Part shown: piece by piece, positions 1 through 8,921 of the stretch
How the letters are laid out: each line of letters starts with the position of its first letter
Position numbering within the stretch: position 1 is the stretch's first letter
NCBI RefSeq assembly: GCF_021655615.1
Contig: NZ_AP025245.1
Location: 1,860,001-1,924,000, forward strand
Length of the DNA stretch: 64,000 bases
Reading direction: 5' to 3'
Origin: Acidianus sp. HS-5
Lineage (GTDB): Archaea; Thermoproteota; Thermoprotei_A; Sulfolobales; Sulfolobaceae
Made by a program: the position numbers and the translations under genes
Notes under the pieces: generated by a model
What the model was told of the DNA's origin: nothing
The model's database searches: none
What the model saw: only the letters and a program-made list of their open reading frames with translations

Positions 1-127
1 TACTTGCCTCTTCTGATGCAGAATCTGCAATATAATCTGGATGCCCTGTTCCTTTTCTTTCTGCTAATTCTACTGGTAGATTATTAATATCTTGAACTCT
101 TGCAGGTTCAACTACTATGTTTTTCAT
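1..127 (-). CDS. mat: S-adenosylmethionine synthetase, archaeal type (5' part only)
   Basis: Only the first 42 codons are in the window; the gene runs off the left edge. The reading frame starts at ATG 127 with MKNIVVEP and contains the stretch [13 protein letters not shown], the N-terminal signature of archaeal methionine adenosyltransferase, which makes S-adenosylmethionine from methionine and ATP in the cytoplasm. It starts 31 bases after the stop of the LSm gene on the same strand, so the two may be co-transcribed. The family call rests on this short motif alone, but that motif is distinctive. Confidence 0.85.
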   Translation of the reverse strand, partial: MKNIVVEPARVQDINNLPVELAERKGTGHPDYIADSASEEAS

Positions 128-158
128 TATACTTTCACTTTCGTTTGATGTTATAAAA

Positions 159-446
159 TTATTTTTCTTTATTCATTATTGTCTCATAATCAATGCTTAT
201 AAAGAGAACATTACTACCTCTTATCAAAACTCTGCCATATTTTGCTACAGGTTCTGCAGTACCTTCTCTAAGTTCTGTGCAGTCCCTAAGTACTAAATTC
301 ATCGTACCATCAGTTTGTTCTAATTTACCAATGTACTCTGAGCCATCCTTAAGTTTAACTAACACGATTTTATTTACAGCTGACTTAATGTTCTTTAATG
401 GATTCTCAACCTTAGCTTGCAAAATAAATCTCCTCTTCCTAATCAA
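159..446 (-). CDS. Sm-like archaeal protein (LSm/SmAP)
   Basis: A 95-residue protein with both Sm motifs. Sm1 lies around residues 26-55 ([15 protein letters not shown], then a conserved D and N in the TMNLVL segment). Sm2 lies near the C-terminus ([13 protein letters not shown], matching the family RGxNI pattern). LSm proteins form heptameric rings that bind U-rich RNA and take part in RNA metabolism. The N-terminal extension of about 20 basic and polar residues is usual for crenarchaeal members. It is followed by the SAM synthetase gene in the same direction. Which SmAP paralogue this is cannot be told by eye. Confidence 0.92.
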   Translation of the reverse strand: MIRKRRFILQAKVENPLKNIKSAVNKIVLVKLKDGSEYIGKLEQTDGTMNLVLRDCTELREGTAEPVAKYGRVLIRGSNVLFISIDYETIMNKEK

Positions 447-528
447 TTATTTAACTAATATAAAAGAATGACTAGAGTTTTTTACGCAAAAAGACTTTTG
501 AATAAAAGCTAACATGAGCTTTTTATTC

Positions 529-837
529 ATGGAACTTATAGTGACAGATCCAGAGGATATCTTAAGAATTTCTACAGCATTTTCTTCCATGACTAGGATA
601 AATATACTAAAACTAGTTGCAGAAAAACCAAAAAGCATAACTGAACTAAGTAACGAGCTAATGATGTCTAAAGGCAACATAAGCTCACAAGTTGCGGAAT
701 TACAGAACGCAGGATTAATAGAAATCTCTTATGAAAACGGAGAAAAAGGAATTAAAAAAATGATAAGATCGAAATACGATAAGATTATTATAATACTTTC
801 AGAGTCCAGCGGCAGCCTTCAAGAATCCAACAAATAA
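529..837 (+). CDS. Small ArsR/MarR-like winged-helix transcriptional regulator
   Basis: A protein of about 102 residues starting [10 protein letters not shown]. Residues 15-75 form a winged-helix DNA-binding domain: a [10 protein letters not shown] helix, an SITELSNEL turn, a [11 protein letters not shown] recognition helix, and a wing. An upstream ATG exists at 514, but the TATA-like AATAAAA at 501-507 lies about 25 bases before ATG 529, which fits a leaderless transcript from 529. The 3' end overlaps the convergent pyrG gene by 39 bases (799-837). No metal-binding cysteines or ligand domain are visible, so what it senses is unknown. It is divergent from the LSm gene, whose promoter region it shares. 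Confidence 0.75.
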   Translation: MELIVTDPEDILRISTAFSSMTRINILKLVAEKPKSITELSNELMMSKGNISSQVAELQNAGLIEISYENGEKGIKKMIRSKYDKIIIILSESSGSLQESNK

Positions 838-2394
838 CGGTGATGGACGTAGAGGCCTGCTCTTAAATTCTGGATGAGCTTGAGTTGCTACAAAGAATTT
901 ATGATCCTTCAATTCTATCATTTCGACTAAACCGTTCTCGCTAACTCCAGAAATTACCATGCCTGCAGACTGTAATTTATCAACGTATTCAGGATTAATC
1001 TCATATCTATGCCTATGCCTCTCATAAACTTCTGGTTTACCATAAATACTATAAGCTATCGTTCCTTCCTTGAGAATAATCTTTTGAGCTCCCAACCTCA
1101 TGGTTCCACCTACTTGCGTAACCCTCTTTTGCTCATCTAAAAGAGTAACCACGGGATAAGGAGTATTAGGATCAACCTCTGTAGTATGTGCACCTTTTAG
1201 ACCTAATACGTCTCTGGCGAACTCCACTACTGCTAATTGTAAACCATAGCAAATTCCAAGATAAGGAACGTTGTTAGTTCTAGCATATTTTATTGCTTTT
1301 AGTTTTCCTTCTACGCCTCTAGCTCCGAAACCCGGTAATACCACTATTCCATCTAATCCTTTCAGTTTCTCCTCAATTGCATTATCCTTCTCCAGATCAG
1401 TAGACTCTATCCAGACTATCTGAGGTTTAATATGAAGCGACGCAGAAGCATGATATATTGCCTCCTTTATGCTCAGATAACTATCCTTTAATTTAGTATA
1501 TTTACCTACTAAACCTATTTTAACAACTTTATTACCATTCTTTAACGCATTAATAAAATTTATCCAATTATCAAGTTTAGGCTGTGAATCCTTCAGATCA
1601 AGCTTTGAGAGAACCTTTGATGGAAGTGCTTGTTTCTCTAAAATTAAAGGAACTTCATAAGCAGTTGATACATCGTAATTAGAAAAGATGTAGTCTGGTT
1701 TTACATTAGTGAATAAAGCTATTTTCTTCTTAGTTTCGTCATCTATAGGAACAATTGACCTTGCAATTATAATATCTGGCTGGATTCCTATTCTTCTTAA
1801 CTCTTGAACGCTGTGCTGCAAAGGCTTTGTTTTTAGCTCTCCAGTTATACTTAGATATTCAACTAGAGCAACATGAATAAAAACGATGTCATGCTCCTCT
1901 TCCTCTAGTTTCATTTGTCTTACTGCCTCAAGGAACGGTAGGCTTTCAATATCACCTACAGTACCTCCTATTTCAACTATTACAATATCAGCCTTATCTA
2001 ATTCCGCGACTTTTCTTATCATAGATTTTATCTCATCAGTAACGTGAGGTATAATTTGAACTGTTTGACCTAAATATTTGCCTTCCCTTTCCTTCTTTAT
2101 GACTTCAAAATAAACCTTACCTGCAGTAACATTATTGTGCTTACTCATATCTATGTCGAGAAACCTTTCATAATGACCTAAATCCAGATCAGCTTCTGCT
2201 CCATCGTCAGTTACAAAGACCTCACCGTGCATGTAAGGGTTCATTGTACCGGCATCTACATTGATATAAGGATCTACTTTCACAACTGATACATTGTATC
2301 CTCTTGCCTTTAGAAGAAGTCCTATAGACGCAGCAACTGTGCCTTTTCCTACACTAGATAATACACCACCAGTTACTATTACGAACTTTGTCAC
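799..2394 (-). CDS. pyrG: CTP synthase (glutamine-hydrolysing)
   Basis: A 531-residue protein, normal length for the family, converting UTP to CTP with glutamine nitrogen. The N-terminal synthase domain begins [20 protein letters not shown] (P-loop) and carries the [20 protein letters not shown] signature. The C-terminal class I glutamine amidotransferase domain has the nucleophile elbow GICYGLQLA and the His/Glu pair in AHPEFKSRP. All key residues are present, so it should be active. The ATG at 2394 is the family start. The 3' end overlaps a convergent HTH gene by 39 bases. Confidence 0.97.
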   Translation of the reverse strand: MTKFVIVTGGVLSSVGKGTVAASIGLLLKARGYNVSVVKVDPYINVDAGTMNPYMHGEVFVTDDGAEADLDLGHYERFLDIDMSKHNNVTAGKVYFEVIKKEREGKYLGQTVQIIPHVTDEIKSMIRKVAELDKADIVIVEIGGTVGDIESLPFLEAVRQMKLEEEEHDIVFIHVALVEYLSITGELKTKPLQHSVQELRRIGIQPDIIIARSIVPIDDETKKKIALFTNVKPDYIFSNYDVSTAYEVPLILEKQALPSKVLSKLDLKDSQPKLDNWINFINALKNGNKVVKIGLVGKYTKLKDSYLSIKEAIYHASASLHIKPQIVWIESTDLEKDNAIEEKLKGLDGIVVLPGFGARGVEGKLKAIKYARTNNVPYLGICYGLQLAVVEFARDVLGLKGAHTTEVDPNTPYPVVTLLDEQKRVTQVGGTMRLGAQKIILKEGTIAYSIYGKPEVYERHRHRYEINPEYVDKLQSAGMVISGVSENGLVEMIELKDHKFFVATQAHPEFKSRPLRPSPLFVGFLKAAAGL

Positions 2395-2483
2395 TACATA
2401 ATCACAGTAACAAGTTCTCGATTTTTGAGCTTAAAAACTCTTTTATAGATTAATTTAATTATTACCTCATCTGCTTATGTCAT

Positions 2484-3161
2484 ATGAAAGACGAAATTAT
2501 TGAAAAAATTTCTAACAAAAAGAACTTGCAAGTAGCGTTAGATTTCATATCTCTCGATGACGCAATGAGAGTAGCAAAAATGGCAATAGAAGGAGGAGTA
2601 GATATAGTAGAAGTAGGAACTCCCCTAGTTAAGGCTGAAGGAATCAGAGGAATGAAACAGCTAAGAGAACTCGCCAAGAATAAAATTCTACTAGCAGATA
2701 CTAAAACTGCTGATGCAGGTGACGTGGAAGTAGAACTCGCTAAACAAGGTAATGCAGATATAATGACAGTTCTCGGAATAATGAGTGATTCCACAATAAA
2801 GTCAGCAGTAGATAAAGCGAAAGAACTAGGAATTTTAGTACAGGCCGATTTAATTAACGTTAATGATCCTGTAAAAAGAGCAAAGACTCTGAAAGACCTT
2901 GGAGTAGATATAATAGGTTTACACGTTGGTTTGGATGTTCAAAAAGAACGCGGAATTACTGTAACATCCTTAAAGAATGAGATTAAACAAATATCAGAAT
3001 TCTCGCTTGTATCAGTTGCAGGAGGACTGAATGAGAAGAATATTGCCGATTTGCTAGATTTGCCTATAAATATCTATGTAGTAGGAGGAGCAATAACCAG
3101 AAGTAGTGATCCCCTACTTGTTACAAAACGTTTAATTAATATAATAGGAGGATATAAATAA
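2484..3161 (+). CDS. hps: 3-hexulose-6-phosphate synthase (OMP decarboxylase superfamily)
   Basis: A 225-residue TIM-barrel protein. [14 protein letters not shown] marks strand 1, and [14 protein letters not shown] carries the DxKTxDxG active-site pattern of hexulose-phosphate synthase rather than the DxKxxD of true orotidine decarboxylase. [11 protein letters not shown] and VVGGAITRS are the phosphate-binding loops. In archaea without an oxidative pentose phosphate pathway, this enzyme makes ribulose 5-phosphate by releasing formaldehyde from hexulose 6-phosphate. The start is ATG 2484, with an AT-rich TATA-like region about 35-45 bases upstream. The partner isomerase (phi) is not next to it. 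Confidence 0.88.
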   Translation: MKDEIIEKISNKKNLQVALDFISLDDAMRVAKMAIEGGVDIVEVGTPLVKAEGIRGMKQLRELAKNKILLADTKTADAGDVEVELAKQGNADIMTVLGIMSDSTIKSAVDKAKELGILVQADLINVNDPVKRAKTLKDLGVDIIGLHVGLDVQKERGITVTSLKNEIKQISEFSLVSVAGGLNEKNIADLLDLPINIYVVGGAITRSSDPLLVTKRLINIIGGYK

Positions 3162-3176
3162 GATAGGGGATTAAGT

Positions 3177-3659
3177 TTGTCACAGCCTGGGCAGACAAAA
3201 ACAAAGGAATTAAAAACAATTACTAAACAAGTAATTACTCCTTCAGTTTTAAAAGAGGATAAGAAAAAAGTACAATTGATGTATATAATAAAACTATTTG
3301 GAGGAATATCAGAAAGAGCTTTAATAACTCTACTTTATGAGGCTTCACAAAAGGGTCTAAATTTAGATTATAAATTTAATGTAATAGGAAATAATGTCTT
3401 CAGTCCAATGGTAAAGGAAGACCTTACATCTTTACTTTATTTAGGGTTAATTGAAAACGATCCAACAAGTAAAAAACTAAAACTATCAAATGATGGAGAA
3501 GAAGCGTTAGAAGAGAATCAATCAGTAATCGATGATAACTTCAAAAATCAATTAAACCAAATTCTAGGAGAAATAAAATCCAAGATAGTCGCTATTGATG
3601 AAGAATACACATTGAAATTAAGAAGTGCTAACAGAGGATATAGCAGAAGAAGGTATTAA
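3177..3659 (+). CDS. Conserved hypothetical protein, possible winged-helix domain
   Basis: A 160-residue protein with a TTG start (SQPGQTKTKE after the initiator), 15 bases after the hps stop and probably in its operon. Residues 30-105 look like a helical or winged-helix domain (VQLMYIIKLFGGISERALITLL, then DLTSLLYLGLIEND and KLKLSNDGEEAL, typical of archaeal PadR/HTH-like folds). Residues 110-150 form a charged helix that could be a coiled coil, ending in a basic tail, YSRRRY. No function can be assigned. The start could lie further in, since TTG is weak and no ribosome binding site is obvious. Confidence 0.7.
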   Translation: MSQPGQTKTKELKTITKQVITPSVLKEDKKKVQLMYIIKLFGGISERALITLLYEASQKGLNLDYKFNVIGNNVFSPMVKEDLTSLLYLGLIENDPTSKKLKLSNDGEEALEENQSVIDDNFKNQLNQILGEIKSKIVAIDEEYTLKLRSANRGYSRRRY

Positions 3660-3697
3660 TAAATAACAAAAACTTTTAGTTTTCAAGACCAAAAATT

Positions 3698-4120
3698 TTA
3701 CATCGTAGTGAAAGTTATTCTCCTATTATTTTGGTTCTGCTGTTCTTCAAACAATGGCCTGGACCATATTAAAGGATCTAATTTGCCTTCTTTTCCTAAT
3801 TTATTTATCAAATCGCGTGCTTCGCTAGTATGCCTAATATCTAGTTCAAGTAATTGTTCTAATATACCCCAGCTGGTCTTCTTTACATCTTCTAGCATTT
3901 CTTTAGGCATATGCTTTATTATCATTGGATCTTGTAACCACTGGTCAAACGCTTTTATAGTCCTCATCATGTGTTGGAAAGCCACTCTAGAAGCTAAGAT
4001 TAAATCTAACCTATCCATGTCCTTATTGCTCTCATTCTTCTCCATGTCCTTAATAGTAGCAAGTAAGCTCTTCTGCATCTTTATCCATTCGTCTAAATTA
4101 GATAGAAATGAACTTTCCAA
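3698..4120 (-). CDS. Hypothetical archaeal helical protein (DUF2153-like)
   Basis: A 140-residue, mostly helical cytoplasmic protein beginning [20 protein letters not shown]. It resembles the uncharacterised archaeal DUF2153 family in size and composition: repeated amphipathic helices, an [16 protein letters not shown] segment around residue 50, and a conserved WSRPLFEE stretch near residue 118. The last 15 residues are low complexity ([14 protein letters not shown]). The family name is a recollection rather than a search result. It lies downstream of Trm112 and glmM on the same strand, 41 bases after Trm112, so it may be the last gene of that unit. Confidence 0.7.
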   Translation of the reverse strand: MESSFLSNLDEWIKMQKSLLATIKDMEKNESNKDMDRLDLILASRVAFQHMMRTIKAFDQWLQDPMIIKHMPKEMLEDVKKTSWGILEQLLELDIRHTSEARDLINKLGKEGKLDPLIWSRPLFEEQQNQNNRRITFTTM

Positions 4121-4161
4121 GATTTACACCAAAAATACATTTGTAAACAAGGTTAATAAGC

Positions 4162-4551
4162 TCATTTTAAACTCGATAAGTTAAATGGAATACCATTCTC
4201 TACAATATAAGGCGGTAACTTAGTCTTATTCTTTTCAAGGAATTTTAAATCTTCCTCTTTCTTCCTCAATTTATCAGGCAACATTCTAGGAATTTCGTCA
4301 ATTATTGGATACCATCTTTTGCATTCTGGACAATAAAGTACTCCTTCTTCTATTTCATAAGTTATGCATTCATCGCATGGAGGATCCTCAACGTTTTTTA
4401 CCTCAGAATTTTTATATGCGCAATAAAGCTCGCATAAAGGCTTCTTTTCATCTGTAGCCCTCTCAATCTTTTTCTGAGAAATAACTATAAGCTGAAGAGG
4501 AAAATGCTTGCACATAGGACAAGCTAATAAATCCATTAATCTATACTTCAT
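4162..4551 (-). CDS. Trm112-like methyltransferase activator (zinc-binding)
   Basis: A 129-residue protein starting [20 protein letters not shown]. The CPMC near residues 11-14 and the later [21 protein letters not shown] segment form the Trm112 zinc-binding core and its conserved IPxMLP end. An inserted segment with more cysteines (CELYCAY, PPCDEC) is usual in archaeal versions. Trm112 is the obligate partner that stabilises several SAM-dependent methyltransferases acting on tRNA, rRNA or release factor. The start overlaps the stop of glmM by 4 bases (ATGA type), so translation is probably coupled. None of its methyltransferase partners is adjacent. Confidence 0.85.
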   Translation of the reverse strand: MKYRLMDLLACPMCKHFPLQLIVISQKKIERATDEKKPLCELYCAYKNSEVKNVEDPPCDECITYEIEEGVLYCPECKRWYPIIDEIPRMLPDKLRKKEEDLKFLEKNKTKLPPYIVENGIPFNLSSLK

Positions 4552-5909
4552 ACTAAACTACCTACCAGCTTTACTAAATCATTAGCAAGATTTTGTGCCT
4601 TTTCCTCATTCTTAGCTTCAACCATTACTCTTACTATAGGCTCAGTACCGCTCTTCCTAACCAAGAACCAGTAGTCTGGGGTAATCACTTTCACTCCATC
4701 TATAGTTACGATATCGCCAGGATATGCAGACTTCACTGCTTCATATATTTTCTCAACATTCGTGTCCTTGTTAATATGAACCTTAGTCTTCACAGTGTAA
4801 TACTTAGGTAAATTATCGAAAAGCTCTGCTGAGGAAATATTCTCAGAAGCTAACATTTCAAGCATTAAGGCAAAGGACATCGCACCGTCTCTAACGTACT
4901 GATGAAGAGGGAAAATGAATCCGCCATTCTCTTCAAAGCCTGCAATTCCCTTCTCTTCCATTAATTTATGAGCAATATCAACACTACCCACTTTAGTCCA
5001 CACTACCTCTATGTTATATTTCTTAAGGTAATCCTGAACTAGGACGGAGCTTGAAACTGCTGTAAATATTCTCCTTGGATATCCACTCTCCTTAGTTGAA
5101 GCCCAATAAGATAGTAATGCTCCGCTCCTGTCTCCCCATTGTACTCTACCTAAAGAATCTATAAATATTGCCCTATCAGCATCACCATCATGGGCAACAC
5201 CTAAATCAACCTTAAGTTCTTTAGCAAGGCTTGCAGTTTCCTTTAAACTATTAAAGGTAGGCTCTGGAGTCCTAGCAGTAAATAAAGGATCTAGATTAGT
5301 GTTTATACCATATATCTTACAGCCCAACTCCCTTGCAACTATAGGAGAAGTTATTGAACCTACACTATTTGCACCGTCAATCAGTACTTTAAATTCCTTC
5401 TTCTTTATTTTCTCAACATCAACATGACTTAAAACACCTTTAACATAATTATCTACTACCCTATCCTCTTTCTTTACGTCAAAAGTTAAGGTCCTCCAAT
5501 CTTCAGAATAGAATTTTCCAGAAAAGTAAATATCCTCAATCTCGTTTTCCTTATCCCTAGAAATCTCAACACCGTCCTTATCAATTACTTTTATCCCATT
5601 ATATTCTGCTGGGTTATGGCTAGCAGTAATAATTACTCCGGCATCATAACCTAAGGTCTTCACGGCATACTGTAAAGCCGGAGTAGGTGCAAAGCCTCCT
5701 TCATAAACTTTAACTCCTGCACTCAATAAACCGCTCTCAACAGACCTAGTATACATATCTCCGCCTGCTCTAGCATCTCTTCCTATAAGTATTGTAGATC
5801 CTTTACCAAAAAATGTACCAATAGCCTGTCCCATTTTTTGAGCTAACTCTATAGTTAACTCTTTATTTATAGTTCCTCTTATTCCGTCCGTACCGAAAAG
5901 TTTGCCCAT
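4548..5909 (-). CDS. glmM: Phosphoglucosamine mutase / phosphohexomutase
   Basis: A 453-residue alpha-D-phosphohexomutase. It has FGTDGIRG at the N-terminus, the active-site phosphoserine loop [11 protein letters not shown] near residue 97, the magnesium loop DGDADR near 242, the sugar-binding loop EENGG near 325 and the phosphate-binding RKSGTEP near 424. EENGG rather than EEsGH favours phosphoglucosamine mutase (glucosamine 6-phosphate to glucosamine 1-phosphate, the route to UDP-GlcNAc) over a pure phosphomannomutase, but Sulfolobus enzymes of this family are broad. UDP-GlcNAc is the substrate of AglH at 20634-21590. Heads an operon with Trm112. Confidence 0.9.
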   Translation of the reverse strand: MGKLFGTDGIRGTINKELTIELAQKMGQAIGTFFGKGSTILIGRDARAGGDMYTRSVESGLLSAGVKVYEGGFAPTPALQYAVKTLGYDAGVIITASHNPAEYNGIKVIDKDGVEISRDKENEIEDIYFSGKFYSEDWRTLTFDVKKEDRVVDNYVKGVLSHVDVEKIKKKEFKVLIDGANSVGSITSPIVARELGCKIYGINTNLDPLFTARTPEPTFNSLKETASLAKELKVDLGVAHDGDADRAIFIDSLGRVQWGDRSGALLSYWASTKESGYPRRIFTAVSSSVLVQDYLKKYNIEVVWTKVGSVDIAHKLMEEKGIAGFEENGGFIFPLHQYVRDGAMSFALMLEMLASENISSAELFDNLPKYYTVKTKVHINKDTNVEKIYEAVKSAYPGDIVTIDGVKVITPDYWFLVRKSGTEPIVRVMVEAKNEEKAQNLANDLVKLVGSLV

Positions 5910-5997
5910 AATATAGTATTCGGTTACTCAATTTAAGATTTCAGCATTTCCAGCGGTAATCATAAGTTCATTCGACCCTCTTCTCATCATAAAAAGG

Positions 5998-6088
<91 letters not shown>

Positions 6089-6451
6089 GAGTACATTTTA
6101 TACTTTGGTCACTATAAAATTTTCTCGTCTATTCTTAGGAATAATAAGGACATTACTAGGAAAACTTATGATAGTATTAATTCAAAAACGGTAAATTCTG
6201 TCACCGGTAATAAAGAGACGATTCAGGTTTTCTTTGCGAATTCACTTTGTTTCTATAATCTGATAAAAATATTGTGACTTTAGTTGTCAAATACGTTTTC
6301 ATTGATGTGATAATTTAATTAAATATATCTCTATAATTCTCTATTATTCCAATTCGCGATGTAGAACTGAATCGTCCTGAGAGCTTACTACATGTGTGCT
6401 AGGTTTTGTATTAAAATTCAGAAATTATACATGTAGGCTTTTATAATAATA
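6089..6451. other. Gene-free AT-rich spacer
   Basis: Between the tRNA-Met gene and the decayed toxin gene. I see no open frame, no convincing C/D box guide RNA and no repeat. The AT-rich content and neighbouring pseudogenes suggest relaxed sequence left over after gene loss. Confidence 0.5.
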
Positions 6452-6837
6452 TTAAAATACAGCACCCAATTTTTTCATATCTTAGTCGTTACTTACTAAC
6501 TCAGCATTAATCTTAGTTGAACAATAGAAATGAATTGAATCCTCAAAGTCCAGCTTATACTTTCTAGCAACTTCAGAAATCTTAGGCAAATCTTCAGGAT
6601 CTATGTGGACGAATTTTACACTAAGGTCACTGAATACCTTTAAGAGAGTCTCCATTACCTTCTTGGAATTCTCTCCAGTCAAGTGTGAAATTATTATAAT
6701 AAGTTGAAAGAAGGTTTATTTCTGAAGTGTATATGTCCTTCGTTTTTCTTATCCAGTATTCGGGCTCTGTCCGCAAATTCAGGATGGTTTGTCAAATAAT
6801 GTACAAAAACATTTACGTCAAAATATCTTTTATCCAT
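6452..6837 (-). pseudogene. Broken VapC-type PIN-domain toxin
   Basis: The frame from ATG 6837 begins MDKRYFDVNVFVHYLTNHPE, the N-terminus of a VapC PIN ribonuclease with its first metal-binding aspartate. It then shifts frame near 6725. The second frame carries the rest: FFQLIIIISHLTG, then KKVMETLLKVF and YKLDFEDSIHFYCS (third acidic site), ending VSND. An in-frame TAA at 6482 replaces one codon, after which DMKKLGAVF, a usual VapC C-terminus, still reads to a TAA ending at 6452. There is another stop just after the frameshift. A toxin inactivated by at least one frameshift and two stops. Confidence 0.85.
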
Positions 6838-7068
6838 TTTTTACTCCTCTCTTTTATCGCATCTTCCAAAATCCTATCAACATCTTTAGAAAAGTTCACT
6901 TTAAATATTCCCCTATAATTGACCTCCTTTGAAATAGGTACTAATTCTATTTTATCATTTTTCACAGTATTTTCACCTTATCGTGAATATTCATTTCGTC
7001 TCTAATTTCTTTAGGAATAACTATCTACCTTTACTGTCTACAGTAAGTACAAATTCCTTTTCTTCCAT
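6812..7068 (-). pseudogene. Broken VapB antitoxin (AbrB-like)
   Basis: From ATG 7068 the frame gives MEEKEFVLTVDSKGR, then a stop. In another frame it continues IVIPKEIRDEMNIHDKVKIL, then shifts again to VKNDKIELVPISKEV and a charged helical tail, FSKDVDRILEDAIKERSKK. Together these are a complete SpoVT/AbrB-fold antitoxin interrupted by two small deletions. The tail overlaps the start of the VapC remnant by 26 bases, the normal arrangement of an intact vapBC operon. Both partners are dead, so the loss was probably of the whole module. Confidence 0.8.
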
Positions 7069-7408
7069 TATGTTCCACTATATTTCCCACATATAAAAAA
7101 TTATTTATATTGGTTGTTTTATTGATTACTTCAATTTTTATCAAAATTGACGTAAAACTTACTTTTAACGCAACGTCTGATTTTGAATTTAAGAAAAATT
7201 AACGAGATTAACAACTAAGAAAATTGAAGTACCCAACAAAGCATCCTCGACCAATAAATCTATATAGGACTTGTGAATGACCAAATAAACTATGCAGATG
7301 TGAAAAGCCATAACGATCATATAATAATTCAAATTTCAAAGCAGTTCACTCAGATAGTGACGGAGTAACTATAGATAAAGATCTTACACTATATATAGAG
7401 GAAAGATT
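7069..7408. other. Spacer with short decayed coding fragments
   Basis: No intact gene. Short coding-like pieces such as SHNDHIIIQISKQFTQIV (7301-7356) and HSDSDGVTIDKDLTLYIEE lie in different plus-strand frames and lead into the dead ORF at 7409-7597, so this stretch probably belonged to the same lost gene. I could not identify it. Confidence 0.4.
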
Positions 7409-7597
7409 GAGTTGTTTTATGGGTTCATTGATAAGGTTAGGGAAGATTTTAGGAATATATTTGATAATAAGCTTTAAGCCACCACAGACGAAGGAGTATT
7501 ATTAGATCTAATAAATCAAACATGTCAAATGTTAGCTCGTATTAATAACAATCATAATAGATTTAAGCTAGAGGCTTTATCGCAATTTTCTATGTAG
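7409..7597 (+). pseudogene. Unidentified decayed ORF
   Basis: One plus-strand frame reads ELFYGFIDKVREDFRNIFDN, hits a single TAA at about 7478, then continues TDEGVLLDLINQTCQMLA and FKLEALSQFSM to a TAG at 7597. Composition on both sides of the stop is protein-like (amphipathic helices, few rare residues). Upstream fragments in another frame seem to belong to it. No family recognised. It lies between vapBC remnants and an intact gene. Confidence 0.4.
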
Positions 7598-7679
7598 CAA
7601 ATTCCATTATCAACTCTACATTTTTCGTAATTATAGAAAGCTTTAATAATAATTTACGAATAAAGATTAATGACTAAAA

Positions 7680-8315
7680 ATGGAAAAGACCTTTCAGATA
7701 AATAATGCAGATATAAACGGTATACATGATAAGTTAATGAATGAGTTACAAAACAGAGGATTTGAAATCCATAGGGACGAGCCTAGGGATAACGGCTTTA
7801 AGGTCTTTGTTAGAAGAGGAGAAGAGCATGGAGAAGTAGAGGTATTTAATGACTGGGATACAGTGAAGCTAATAACGCATGGTGAACTAGAATGGGATTT
7901 AATGAACACAGTAGAACCGTTGATAAACCAAGAACAAGTACCTTCTATATCGAAGACTCCTAATATGCAGAGTTCCCCTACGGTACATATGCAACAGCCT
8001 TCTCCACCACAAACACCTCCTATGCAAGATACACCTTCAGTACCTCCTCAACAGCAATTCCCACGCCCTAGTCCTATGCAATACGGTATACCCCAGCCAC
8101 CCACACCTCAACAGTCAGTTCAGCCTTCAATGTATTATCCTGCGCCTCAATTACCTACATCTCAAGGAGGACTTCCAGAGCACATGCAGATAGTTAATAT
8201 CTTAACTCAGAGTGGTTACCAGATAGAGGTAAATACTGTCAACGGTCAAATATTCTTCGTAAGGGGTAGAAAAGGAAACTATGTAATAGACATAGAAGGT
8301 AGACCTCAGCCTTAA
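7680..8315 (+). CDS. Hypothetical protein with two small domains joined by a Pro/Gln-rich linker
   Basis: A 211-residue protein with no recognised family. Residues 1-80 form a compact alpha/beta domain (NADINGIHDKLMNELQNRGF, then GFKVFVRRGEEHGEVEVF). Residues 85-165 are strongly enriched in Pro, Gln, Ser and Met (PSPPQTPPMQD, PPQQQFPRPS, PQPPTPQQSVQPS), a disordered linker. Residues 168-211 form a second small beta-rich domain (MQIVNILTQSGYQIEVNTVN, then GQIFFVRGRKGNYVIDIEG). No signal peptide or membrane segment. It is monocistronic and follows a decayed region. Such linkers are uncommon in Sulfolobales cytoplasmic proteins. Confidence 0.75.
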   Translation: MEKTFQINNADINGIHDKLMNELQNRGFEIHRDEPRDNGFKVFVRRGEEHGEVEVFNDWDTVKLITHGELEWDLMNTVEPLINQEQVPSISKTPNMQSSPTVHMQQPSPPQTPPMQDTPSVPPQQQFPRPSPMQYGIPQPPTPQQSVQPSMYYPAPQLPTSQGGLPEHMQIVNILTQSGYQIEVNTVNGQIFFVRGRKGNYVIDIEGRPQP

Positions 8316-8353
8316 TTTTTAGAGCAAATTTATGAGATTTTTATCTTAGAAAA

Positions 8354-8374
8354 ATGATAATATTAAATTATCAT
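8354..8374. repeat. AT-rich inverted repeat (hairpin)
   Basis: ATGATAAT (8354-8361) and ATTATCAT (8367-8374) are perfect complements around a 5-base loop, in the spacer between two convergent genes. It could be a transcript-end hairpin, but AT-rich palindromes also arise by chance. Confidence 0.35.
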
Positions 8375-8462
8375 AAAATATCTAGACTTATAGTTAGCCA
8401 TTTACTTAAAATAAAAATAGGCTTGTATAAAAAAAAGTTACTACATTACTGTAATATTAAGG

Positions 8463-8873
8463 CTATTTTACTACTCTTTCACTCTCTACTTCAAATTCCT
8501 TAGAAACTTCACTAATTTTCTTGAATTTTGCCTCATTATACGTTCCCCTTACCTTTAATATCCACGAGTCGTAAGGTTTTTCGTTCAAAAGCGCAGGATT
8601 TTTGACTACTTCTTCATTTATTTCTATAACTTCACCTTCTATTGGGAGTCTAAATTTTCCTACCCACTTTGCGGATTCTAAAGTAAATAATACAGACCTT
8701 GAGTTAACTTTCTCTCCCTTATCCTTTACAGACACTTCGAAAATCTTTCCTGCCATGTACTGTCCAAGTGATGTTATGCCTATTGTTATTATATCTCTCT
8801 CAACTCTTATCCATGCATGCTCTTCTGAGTAATATAACAGATCTTCGGGGCATTCAAATCCGTTTATATTCAT
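8463..8873 (-). CDS. gcvH: GcvH-like lipoyl carrier protein
   Basis: A 136-residue protein of the glycine-cleavage H family, starting MNINGFECPEDLLYYSEEH. YYSEEHAWIRVE is the H-protein entry motif, and FTLESAKWVGKFRLPIEGEV carries the lipoylation lysine in the usual ESxK position before the PxxGEV turn. The long frame opens 12 codons earlier, but homologues begin close to this ATG (8873). Lipoyl carriers of this family serve either glycine cleavage or, in sulfur oxidisers, the sHdr sulfur-oxidation complex. No gcvT or gcvP is in the window, while lipoate ligase and lipoyl synthase genes start 1.3 kb away. Which role applies cannot be decided here. Confidence 0.88.
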   Translation of the reverse strand: MNINGFECPEDLLYYSEEHAWIRVERDIITIGITSLGQYMAGKIFEVSVKDKGEKVNSRSVLFTLESAKWVGKFRLPIEGEVIEINEEVVKNPALLNEKPYDSWILKVRGTYNEAKFKKISEVSKEFEVESERVVK

Positions 8874-8921
8874 AAGATAATTAAAACATATTAACTTATT
8901 AAGTTTCATTAATATTATAAA

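Noticed and set aside
2480..2794. Minus-strand frame opposite hexulose-phosphate synthase
   Set aside because: Fully antisense to a conserved enzyme and of low-complexity Ser/Ile composition typical of shadow frames.
6340..6400. Possible C/D box guide RNA (GCGATGT...CTGA...CTGA)
   Set aside because: The C box differs from RTGATGA at key positions and there is no clear guide pairing or second box set.
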